Below are positions 43,534-50,676 of a DNA stretch of 64,000 nucleotides, in pieces. The notes below the pieces were generated by a model. It did not search any database, was not told where the DNA came from, and saw only the letters and a list, made by a program, of their open reading frames with translations. The stretch is taken from NCBI RefSeq assembly GCF_044803115.1, contig NZ_CP085224.1, positions 620,001 to 684,000 of the forward strand. Direction: 5' to 3'. The position numbers were made by a program, and so were the translations under genes. Position 1 is the first letter of the stretch, and every line of letters begins with the position of its first letter. Origin of the DNA: Caenispirillum salinarum_A (GTDB lineage: Bacteria > Pseudomonadota > Alphaproteobacteria > Rhodospirillales > Rhodospirillaceae).

Positions 43534-45498
43534 ATGACCGAGCACACCGCCTCTCAGTTCGTCGAGATCGTCAACGACGACGACGACATCCCCGCCCACG
43601 CCCCGGCCGTGCCCACCATGGGCGACCTGGTGGCCGCGCGCGTCAGCCGCCGCGCCACCCTGAAGGGCATGTCCGTCGCCGCCGCCATGGCGACCGTCGG
43701 CGGCGCCATCACCGCCGGCGTCAGCCGCGAGGCCCTGGCCGCCTCGGCCTCGACCCTGACCTTCAAGGAACTGCCGCACGGCTATGACGAGCAGATGCAC
43801 GTCGCCGAAGGCTACAACGCCGGCGTGCTGATCCGCTGGGGCGATGCCGTGACCGCCGGCGCGCCGGACTTCGACGTCAACAACCAGACGGCGGAGGCGC
43901 AGAACAAGCAGTTCGGCTACAACGCCGATTACGTCGGCTTCTTCCCGCTGCCGCAGGGTTCCGGCGCCTCCGACCACGGCGTTCTGGTCATCAATCACGA
44001 ATACACGATCAAGGACCTGATGTTCGACGGGATCGGCCCCGACGATCTGGCCAAGATGACCAAGGAGATGGCCGAGATCGAGATGGCCGCCCATGGCGCT
44101 TCGGTCATCGAGGTGAAGAAGGACGGCGAGACCTGGACCGTCGTGCCGGGCAGCCGGTACGCCCGCCGCATCTCCGCCCTGGACACCGAAATGCAGTTCA
44201 CCGGCCCTGCCGCCGGTCACGACCGCATGAAGACGGGCACCGACGCCACGGGCACGAAGGTCATCGGCACCCTGAACAACTGCGCCGGCGGCGAAACCCC
44301 CTGGGGCACCGTGCTGATCGCCGAGGAGAACTTCCACGGCTACTTCAAGGGCACCCTTGAGAACCACCCGGAAAAGCGCAACTACGAGCGTTACGGCATC
44401 AAGGACGTCAGCCGCTACGCCTGGGCCGACCACCACGACCGCTTCGACCTGGACAAGGAGCCGAACGAGGCCAACCGCTTCGGGTGGATGGTCGAGTTCG
44501 ACCCGTATGACCCGAACGCGGTGCCCAAGAAGCGCACCGCGCTCGGCCGCTTCAAGCACGAGGGTGCCACCACAATCGTCAACCCGGACGGCCGCCTGGT
44601 GGTCTACACCGGCGACGACCAGCGCTTCGAATACGTCTACAAGTACGTCTCCAACGGCACGGTCAACACCGAAGACCGCGCTGCCAACGGCGACCTGCTG
44701 GACGACGGTGTGCTGTACGTCGGCAAGTTCGACGCCGACGGCACGCTGATGTGGATGCCGCTGGTCCACGGCGAAGGTCCGCTGACGGCCGAGAACGGCT
44801 TCAACAGCCAGGCCGACGTGCTGATCGAGACCCGCCGCGCCGCCGACCTGCTGGGCGCCACCCCCATGGACCGCCCGGAGGACGTGGAGCCGAACCCGGC
44901 GACGTCCACCGTGTTCATGATGCTCACCAACAACACCAAGCGTAAGGACGAGCAGACGGACGCCGCCAACCCGCGCGCCGCCAACAAGCACGGCCACGTT
45001 ATCGAGATGACCCCGCCGGGCGGCTCCCCGGCTGCCCGCGACCATGCGGCGCAGGAATTCACCTGGGACATCTTCCTGATGGCCGGCAACCCGGCGAACC
45101 CGGAAGACGGCGCCCAGTATGCGTCCGGCGTGACCGAGAACGGCTGGCTGTCCTGCCCCGACAACGTCGCCTTCGACAAGAAGGGCCGCATCTGGATCAC
45201 CACCGACGGCGCGCCCAAGTCCGGCCTCGCCGATGGTGTGTGGGCGGCCGACGTGGAGGGCCACGGCCGCGCCCTGACTCGCCACTTCTTCCGCACCCCG
45301 CGCGGTGCCGAGATGTGCGGTCCCTGCTTCACGCCCGACGACACCACCCTGTTCGTCGCCGTTCAGCACCCGGCCGACGAGAAGGGCTCGACCTTCGCCA
45401 ACCCGTCGACCCGCTGGCCGGACTTCACCGCCGGCATGCCCCCGCGCCCCAGCGTGGTGGCCATCACCAGGAAGGGCGGCGGCGTCATCGGCTCCTGA
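43534..45498 (+). CDS. phoX: PhoX family alkaline phosphatase (Tat-exported)
   Basis: A 654-residue protein of the PhoX/DUF839 family. A twin-arginine signal (SRRATLKGMSVAAAM, about residue 38) predicts folded export with bound Fe/Ca. Family motifs are NHEYTIKDLMF, NNCAGGETPWGTVLIAEEN, RYAWADHHDRFDLDKEPNE and CPDNVAFDKKGRIWITTDG. It releases phosphate from organic esters in the periplasm. The start at 43534 was chosen for the normal-length Tat leader. No clear Pho box was found upstream. Confidence 0.93.
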   Translation: MTEHTASQFVEIVNDDDDIPAHAPAVPTMGDLVAARVSRRATLKGMSVAAAMATVGGAITAGVSREALAASASTLTFKELPHGYDEQMHVAEGYNAGVLIRWGDAVTAGAPDFDVNNQTAEAQNKQFGYNADYVGFFPLPQGSGASDHGVLVINHEYTIKDLMFDGIGPDDLAKMTKEMAEIEMAAHGASVIEVKKDGETWTVVPGSRYARRISALDTEMQFTGPAAGHDRMKTGTDATGTKVIGTLNNCAGGETPWGTVLIAEENFHGYFKGTLENHPEKRNYERYGIKDVSRYAWADHHDRFDLDKEPNEANRFGWMVEFDPYDPNAVPKKRTALGRFKHEGATTIVNPDGRLVVYTGDDQRFEYVYKYVSNGTVNTEDRAANGDLLDDGVLYVGKFDADGTLMWMPLVHGEGPLTAENGFNSQADVLIETRRAADLLGATPMDRPEDVEPNPATSTVFMMLTNNTKRKDEQTDAANPRAANKHGHVIEMTPPGGSPAARDHAAQEFTWDIFLMAGNPANPEDGAQYASGVTENGWLSCPDNVAFDKKGRIWITTDGAPKSGLADGVWAADVEGHGRALTRHFFRTPRGAEMCGPCFTPDDTTLFVAVQHPADEKGSTFANPSTRWPDFTAGMPPRPSVVAITRKGGGVIGS

Positions 45499-45554
45499 CG
45501 TCGCGCCACAGGGGCGGCGGCCGTTCCCGGCGCCGCCGCCCCACCGGAACGAGG

Positions 45555-45590
45555 AAGGGCGGCCCTGGGGGGAGGGCCGCCCTTCTGTTC
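45555..45590 (+). terminator. Rho-independent terminator after phoX
   Basis: Perfect 12-bp stem AAGGGCGGCCCT / AGGGCCGCCCTT (45555-45566 and 45573-45584) with a GGGGGG loop and a CTGTTCG tail. It may serve both phoX and the convergent rubredoxin gene. Confidence 0.75.
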
Positions 45591-45670
45591 GTTCGCCGCG
45601 CCGACTGGGGTATGGGGGATGCGGAGGGGCCGGCGGGCGAACGGTCGGTGTTTCGTAAAGGTCGAGGCAG

Positions 45671-46030
45671 TCAGGCCAGCGGCCGGAACCAGTCCTTGCC
45701 TGATCCGCAGTAGGGGCACAGCCAGTCGTGCGGCAGGTCGGCGAAGGACGTGCCCGCCGGGACGGGATGGCCGCCGCCGTTGATGTTGTCGGCATCGCCC
45801 CGCGCCGGATCATAGACGTAGGGGTCGCAGTCGGGGTTGGTGCAGACGTACTTCCCGTCCGCCTTGGCATCGGGGAAGTTGCCGGACAGGCCGCCCGATG
45901 CGGCGACCGCGCGCCCGGCCCGCGTGAACGGCAGGACGGAGACGGCCAGCGCCCCGAGGGCGACGTTCAACACGGCGAACAGGCGCCGGCGCGAAATTAC
46001 CGCGAGCATGAGACGACTGTCGGCGGTCAT
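45671..46030 (-). CDS. Membrane-anchored rubredoxin
   Basis: A 119-residue protein. One N-terminal hydrophobic segment (LFAVLNVALGALAVSVLPF) is followed by a rubredoxin domain with YVCTNPDCDPYVYDP and WLCPYCGSGKDWF. The first iron-binding pair is C-x4-C instead of the standard C-x2-C, while the second is normal. Rubredoxins carry single electrons on Fe(Cys)4. The start at 46030 gives a short basic leader before the membrane helix. Confidence 0.85.
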   Translation of the reverse strand: MTADSRLMLAVISRRRLFAVLNVALGALAVSVLPFTRAGRAVAASGGLSGNFPDAKADGKYVCTNPDCDPYVYDPARGDADNINGGGHPVPAGTSFADLPHDWLCPYCGSGKDWFRPLA

Positions 46031-46210
46031 GACCGATGCTCCGTTCCTGTGCACCAATGCCCGCATTTTCGCGCCACACGGGTGCGGAACGGAAGTGACA
46101 GTGTCGTGACCTCGGCGTGTCATGGGTGGTAGGCCGTGCCGAACGAACGGGGTACTTCAGCCACCGGCCAAGGCCGCACGGGGCGTTGGAGGCTCCTGCG
46201 CGTTAAGCGC

Positions 46211-46239
46211 TTGCGCGGGCCTTGTGGACGCTCTAGGTT
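46211..46239 (+). promoter_or_regulatory. Promoter of tRNA-Leu
   Basis: TTGCGC (46211-46216) and TAGGTT (46234-46239) spaced by 17 bases, ending 13 bases before the mature tRNA 5' end. Confidence 0.5.
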
Positions 46240-46252
46240 GCCTCCGGCATGG

Positions 46253-46339
46253 GCCCGCTTGGCGGAATTGGTAGACGCAGCGGACTTAAAATCCGTTGGC
46301 CGCAAGGCCGTGCCGGTTCAAGTCCGGCAGCGGGCACCA
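46253..46339 (+). tRNA. leu-tRNA(UAA): tRNA-Leu (anticodon UAA)
   Basis: An 87-base class II tRNA. The acceptor stem GCCCGCT/AGCGGGC, the anticodon loop CTTAAAA (46285-46291), a long variable arm (GGCCGCAAGGCC region), the T-loop GGTTCAAGTCC and an encoded CCA are all present. It is the insertion point of the island: the sequence from the anticodon loop to the CCA is repeated, inverted, at 54004-54058. Confidence 0.97.
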
Positions 46340-46355
46340 CGTTCTTCGTTTATTT

Positions 46356-47423
46356 TCAATGCTGTGCCACCTCGTTCCGGTCCGGCGCAGGTGAGCAATC
46401 CGCTCCACCTGTGCCGGGTTTTGTGCGGCTGGCCTCGTCCATCTTGCTCATAGCGCGATGCAGATGGCCGGTCACCATGTGCGCATACCGCATGGTCATC
46501 GTGATGGTCCGGTGACCGAGAATGGCCTGTAGAGCCGCTATGTCGCCAGTCTGCTGGAGGAACACGGACGCGAAGCGGTGCCGCAGGTCGTGGCATCGAA
46601 AGGGCACGTTCGATTTTTTCGCAATCCGAGCGAAGCCGTTTGCGAATGCTGTATAGCGTTCCCCCTCGCCGTGCCAAAAAACATAGCCGGAGACGGGGTG
46701 TCGAGGTGTGCCGGAAAGTGTGCCGAGTGCTTCATCACTCAGCGGAACCACACGCGGGGACGATGTCTTGGTTTTGGTGAGCCTCACCTCCCGCCGCCGA
46801 ATGGAAACTTGCCCCCACTCCAGTGAACAAGCCTCATCCTGCCGGAGTCCGGTTGCGGCCAGGAAACGGATCAGTCTGCCCGCCATGGGCGAGGCATGCG
46901 CGACCAGCCGCTCGATATCCTCATCGGTCGGGTAGGCCGTCTTTGGCGGTGCTTCTCGGAGATGTCGTTTGGAAAACGCCTTGACGGGATTGGAATCCAG
47001 CCAGTCCCACGTCACCGCGCACTCGCACAAGCAGCTAAGGGCCGCCAAGTCGCGACGGATTGTGGCGTTTGTCGCTCCCGCAGCCTTTCGGGCTGAGACA
47101 AAGGCATTCAGCCGCGCCTTGTTGACCTCGTCCAAGAAGCCGCCGCCAAAGTGCCGATCCAACTGCCGGAAGCTGACACGATACCGGGTCGCGCTGCTGG
47201 GCTTGAGCGTCGGAAGGTACTCTCTAGAAAAGCGCATCAACGCGTCGTGGTAAGTCTGCCGGGGCCGCCCCTCCTGATCCCACCGCCGGTGCTGGCGGAG
47301 AAGTTCTCCAAGAAACCGCTGCGCCTCAACCTTTGAAGTTGTGCGGGCGGACCTACGAACTTCCTGCCCCTGCCACATAAACCGTACCCACCACGTACTG
47401 CCGCGCTTGTAGACCGTCGCCAA
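46356..47423 (-). CDS. Tyrosine recombinase / integrase, intact copy
   Basis: A 355-residue phage-type integrase. The N-terminal arm-binding domain begins MATVYKRGSTWWVRFMWQG. The catalytic domain has the first Arg in AATGLRQDEACSLEW, the lysine in LTKTKTSSPRVVPL, HDLRHRFAS (His-x-x-Arg) and LGHRTITMTMRYAHMV (His and nucleophile Tyr). All six catalytic residues are present. It reads toward tRNA-Leu and stops 16 bases from its 3' end, the usual place for an integrase using a tRNA attachment site. The start is an unusual TTG (47423), preceded by AGAGGG. Confidence 0.95.
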   Translation of the reverse strand: MATVYKRGSTWWVRFMWQGQEVRRSARTTSKVEAQRFLGELLRQHRRWDQEGRPRQTYHDALMRFSREYLPTLKPSSATRYRVSFRQLDRHFGGGFLDEVNKARLNAFVSARKAAGATNATIRRDLAALSCLCECAVTWDWLDSNPVKAFSKRHLREAPPKTAYPTDEDIERLVAHASPMAGRLIRFLAATGLRQDEACSLEWGQVSIRRREVRLTKTKTSSPRVVPLSDEALGTLSGTPRHPVSGYVFWHGEGERYTAFANGFARIAKKSNVPFRCHDLRHRFASVFLQQTGDIAALQAILGHRTITMTMRYAHMVTGHLHRAMSKMDEASRTKPGTGGADCSPAPDRNEVAQH

Positions 47424-47507
47424 GTGTTATCCCTCTGATCCTGTTGTAGAATCAGGGTCGCACGAGTTCGCAGTTTGTCAGCAAAAAGGTGGCCGCCGAG
47501 CACCAGT

Positions 47508-47552
47508 TTCCTAATCCGGGGGCCACAGGTTCGAATCCTGTCGGGCGCACCA
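47508..47552 (+). other. tRNA-Arg(CCU) 3' half (left copy)
   Basis: 45 bases from the anticodon loop TTCCTAA (anticodon CCT) through the T-arm (CAGGTTCGAATCCTG) to GGGCGCACCA. The sequence 5' of the loop does not complete an anticodon stem, D-arm or acceptor stem, so this is a tRNA fragment cut at the anticodon loop, like the tRNA-Leu fragment. It looks like an attachment-site relic. A 12-bp hairpin 20 bases downstream (47573-47601) may be the terminator of the original tRNA gene. Confidence 0.8.
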
Positions 47553-47611
47553 AGATTTCCGAGGAAGATCAAAGGCCTGCCGGTCTTGAACCGGCAGGCC
47601 TCATCTCGTTC

Positions 47612-47704
47612 TTCAGGCGGTCTTCTATGCGATTGCGGTCACACGGAAAGCACAGTCGTTGCCCGGGCGAGGCGCACCGGCAGTTTGGGCAACAATCGCC
47701 TGAA
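47612..47704. other. Folded element with split 18-bp stem
   Basis: A contiguous 18-base 3' strand (47687-47704) can pair with three separate 5' segments: TTCAG (47612-47616), GCGATT (47629-47634) and GTTGCCC (47658-47664). This gives stacked helices of 5, 6 and 7 bp with side loops. An identical copy lies inverted at 50101-50193. It sits about 165 bases upstream of the deaminase. It could be a structured RNA or a recombinase/accessory site. Predicted by eye only. Confidence 0.4.
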
Positions 47705-47868
47705 AGTCTCAAGAGGCGCGTGGGGGTTACCAGAGGCGACAGCGGCACAGTCTCGCCACCATCCTCCTAGGTTCTGTGCGGGTGAATCTCACCACGGAAG
47801 TTTATCGTGTCTTGTCGAAATGTGGAGGCCAGATTAGCCTCTGCGCAGCGTATCAACAGGGGGAAATC

Positions 47869-49521
47869 ATGGCCGAAGTTGCATATTCTGCTCCGACACT
47901 CGTTGAAGACTCCGATCCTGCGAGGCGCGCGAGGGGTGTCTCCCCATTGGCCGAGGAGCTAGTTATCGGCCTTATCGGGTACGCAGGCTCTGGCTGCTCG
48001 TCGGTGGCTGATACGCTTGAGGCCATTCTGGTGGAGATGGGCTATCAGCCTGCACGGGTTAAACTGAGCAACGAGATCGTGAAGCGTTCTCCAGGAAAGC
48101 CACTTGTCGTTCCCGAAAAGGGCACCGAAGAAGGCATTCAGAAGCTGAAGCGCGCCAGGGAGCTTCAGAACCTGGGAGATGCGCTTCGGAAGAATCACGG
48201 AAATCACGCCGTAGCCGCCCTCGCCATAAAGGAAATCGTCCGTATAAAAAAAGAAGATTATCCGAACAAGAAGAAGATAGCATTTATTCTTGATAGCATA
48301 AAGCACTCAGATGAAGTTGACCTTCTGCGCCGCGTCTACGACAGATCGTTCCGATTGGTTGCAGTTCACTGTGAACGCGGACGAAGAGAAGAAAGGCTTA
48401 TCGGCGACCTGAAGTCAAAAAGGAAATATCGAGGAGCGCCCCCAGAAGATGTAAAGGACTACCTCGACAGAGATGAAAAGGACAAGGATAATGATCATGG
48501 ACAACAGGTAAGGGACGCATTTTTCCTTGCTGACTACTTCCTTGACAATAACCTTAAGACTGAAGACGGCCTGCGCATCGCCGCAGACTTAGAGCGGTTC
48601 GCCAACCTCCTCCTGGGCCGAGAGTTGGTCCGTCCTACCGTGGAGGAGACGGGCATGTTCTACGCCGACGCAGCCGCCCTTCAGTCTGCGTGTTTGTCAC
48701 GACAGGTCGGCGCATCTCTCCAGACGCCCGATGGACGGATTGTTGCCTCTGGCGCAAACGAAGTTCCCAAGTTTGGCGGCGGCGTTTACGCCGAAGGTGA
48801 CAAGAACGACCATAGGTGCTTCAAATGGGATTGGGAGAGCCCCAGCGGGACCTTCAATGGCTGCCATAACGCCCGTCTAAAGGATGACCTGCGCAGGAAG
48901 ATTGCAGAGTGGATGGGAAAGAGCTTTTCCAATGATCTAGCAGAGATTTTTCTTCCGCACACTCAGGACTCGATGTTCGCACACGAGAAAGAGCGCTTAG
49001 AACTTTCTAAGAAAATATACGACTTCTTCGTTAGAAATCCCGACAACTTTATAAAGATGCCGGGGATCAGAGAGATTATTGAGTACTCCCGCTCCATTCA
49101 TGCCGAGATGAATACGCTCTTCAATGCGGCACGCCAGGGCATATCGCCCGAGGGGTGCACCTTGTACACGACCACATTTCCATGCCATAACTGCGCACGT
49201 CACCTCGTCACGGCGGGCATAAAAGTCGTCTACTATATCGAGCCATTTGTTAAGAGCTTGGCAAAAGACTTGCACCATGACGCGATATCTACAGAAACTC
49301 CAAAAGATGACGCCAAGAAAGAGCGCGGAAGTATGCTTGTGCTTCCCTTTACGGGCGTAGGCCCGAGAATGTATCGGGACTATTTCCTGAAAACCGTTCC
49401 GCTGAAGAACGATATCACGGGCGCATTTAAACATCCGGACGCGGGCATTCCAGGATATGCGGTTAGGCTCAAGGAACTGGCGGATGTCGAACGAGCGGCA
49501 GCCGAACTCGTCGGGGAATGA
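47869..49521 (+). CDS. Anti-phage dCTP/dCMP deaminase-type protein (AvcD/DCD-like)
   Basis: A 550-residue two-domain protein. Residues about 30-260 are a P-loop-kinase-like domain, but the loop reads GYAGSGCSS, with Cys in place of the Walker lysine. Residues about 270-550 are a deoxycytidylate deaminase with zinc motif HAE (His411, Glu413) and PCHNC (Cys439, Cys442). This architecture matches the anti-phage deaminases that deplete dCTP/dCMP after infection. The ATG at 47869 has an AGGGGGA site; an in-frame GTG at 47776 lies inside the repeat. GC content is well below the backbone. It probably forms a unit with the overlapping DUF488-like gene. Confidence 0.88.
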   Translation: MAEVAYSAPTLVEDSDPARRARGVSPLAEELVIGLIGYAGSGCSSVADTLEAILVEMGYQPARVKLSNEIVKRSPGKPLVVPEKGTEEGIQKLKRARELQNLGDALRKNHGNHAVAALAIKEIVRIKKEDYPNKKKIAFILDSIKHSDEVDLLRRVYDRSFRLVAVHCERGRREERLIGDLKSKRKYRGAPPEDVKDYLDRDEKDKDNDHGQQVRDAFFLADYFLDNNLKTEDGLRIAADLERFANLLLGRELVRPTVEETGMFYADAAALQSACLSRQVGASLQTPDGRIVASGANEVPKFGGGVYAEGDKNDHRCFKWDWESPSGTFNGCHNARLKDDLRRKIAEWMGKSFSNDLAEIFLPHTQDSMFAHEKERLELSKKIYDFFVRNPDNFIKMPGIREIIEYSRSIHAEMNTLFNAARQGISPEGCTLYTTTFPCHNCARHLVTAGIKVVYYIEPFVKSLAKDLHHDAISTETPKDDAKKERGSMLVLPFTGVGPRMYRDYFLKTVPLKNDITGAFKHPDAGIPGYAVRLKELADVERAAAELVGE

Positions 49522-50038
49522 TAATGCCCCGCCGGAGAAAAACGTTGTTCGGGTAGACCGTTGGCAGCGGCCCAAGGTGAATGATGACCTTAGGCCACTT
49601 CAGCTTGAGCTTTTTTTGCCGCCTGAGCAGGCGAAGGGCTTGATGCTATTCTACGATGTTGATGGGGGAAATGAAGTAGATTTACTGCGCGTTATTTCAC
49701 AACACGCAGTAAAGTATGTTTTAGACCTGCGGATGACTCGTAGGTTCCCTGAAAAAAGGTACGACCACAAGGGCGTTTCGGACTATTTAGCCGCCAAGGA
49801 CATAGCGTATAACTTCGCAAAGTGGTGGCTTGACACTATTGATTCACCGCGTGTCGTATCTTCAGAAGAAAAACGAGAAGCCGCTTCTGATCTTGAGGGC
49901 AGGATTAATAGTCATTTGAGCGGTGGGTGTCTGCTCGTCATGCATGGAAGCCTTGATCACCGCCTCATAATGCGGATTAGGCGTGTGATTGGGCGATTGG
50001 AAAACTTCCGTGGTGAGATTCACCCGCACAGAACCTAG
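49484..50038 (+). CDS. DUF488-like protein, partner of the deaminase
   Basis: A 184-residue soluble protein whose start overlaps the deaminase end by 38 bases. The stretch LFYDVDGGNEVDLLRVISQ followed by KYVLDLRMTRRFPEKRYD, and later GCLLVMHGSLDHRLI, resembles DUF488 (short strand, then VvDvR, then a late hydrophobic strand with His/Arg). The last 12 codons (ending GEIHPHRT) and the stop codon lie inside the inverted repeat, so the end of the protein is supplied by the repeat. Function unknown; it may regulate or assist the deaminase. Confidence 0.65.
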   Translation: MSNERQPNSSGNDNAPPEKNVVRVDRWQRPKVNDDLRPLQLELFLPPEQAKGLMLFYDVDGGNEVDLLRVISQHAVKYVLDLRMTRRFPEKRYDHKGVSDYLAAKDIAYNFAKWWLDTIDSPRVVSSEEKREAASDLEGRINSHLSGGCLLVMHGSLDHRLIMRIRRVIGRLENFRGEIHPHRT

Positions 50039-50252
50039 GAGGATGGTGGCGAGACTGTGCCGCTGTCGCCTCTGGTAACCCCCACGCGCCTCTTGAGACT
50101 TTCAGGCGATTGTTGCCCAAACTGCCGGTGCGCCTCGCCCGGGCAACGACTGTGCTTTCCGTGTGACCGCAATCGCATAGAAGACCGCCTGAAGAACGAG
50201 ATGAGGCCTGCCGGTTCAAGACCGGCAGGCCTTTGATCTTCCTCGGAAATCT

Positions 50253-50297
50253 TGGTGCGCCCGACAGGATTCGAACCTGTGGCCCCCGGATTAGGAA
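50253..50297 (-). other. tRNA-Arg(CCU) 3' half (right copy)
   Basis: Inverted duplicate of 47508-47552, from the anticodon loop to the CCA, with its hairpin at 50204-50232. The 5' half of the tRNA is absent here too. Confidence 0.8.
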
Positions 50298-50676
50298 ACT
50301 GGTGCTCGGCGGCCACCTTTTTGCTGACAAACTGCGAACTCGTGCGACCCTGATTCTACAACAGGATCAGAGGGATAACACTTGGCGACGGTCTACAAGC
50401 GCGGCAGTACGTGGTGGGTACGGTTTATGTGGCAGGGGCAGGAAGTTCGTAGGTCCGCCCGCACAACTTCAAAGGTTGAGGCGCAGCGGTTTCTTGGAGA
50501 ACTTCTCCGCCAGCACCGGCGGTGGGATCAGGAGGGGCGGCCCCGGCAGACTTACCACGACGCGTTGATGCGCTTTTCTAGAGAGTACCTTCCGACGCTC
50601 AAGCCCAGCAGCGCGACCCGGTATCGTGTCAGCTTCCGGCAGTTGGATCGTAAGCGGGGCTTGTTGCCCACACTGA

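Larger units (their letters stand above)
46285..47803 (+). repeat. 1519-bp inverted repeat, left copy (tRNA-Leu 3' half, integrase, tRNA-Arg 3' half)
   Basis: Identity with the right copy begins exactly at the tRNA-Leu anticodon loop and ends at 47803 in ...GGAAGTTT. The unit holds the tRNA-Leu 3' half, the integrase gene, the 3' half of a tRNA-Arg(CCU), a 12-bp hairpin (47573-47601), a folded region (47612-47704) and a short dyad GGTGA-ATC-TCACC (47781-47793). With the IS66 insertion and one target duplication removed, the right copy is also 1519 bases long, so no insertions or deletions separate the two. Confidence 0.93.

Noticed and set aside
49977..50330. Minus-strand 117-aa frame identical to the plus frame at 47475-47837
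   Set aside because: It is the inverted repeat read through the tRNA-Arg half and non-coding arm; no protein features.
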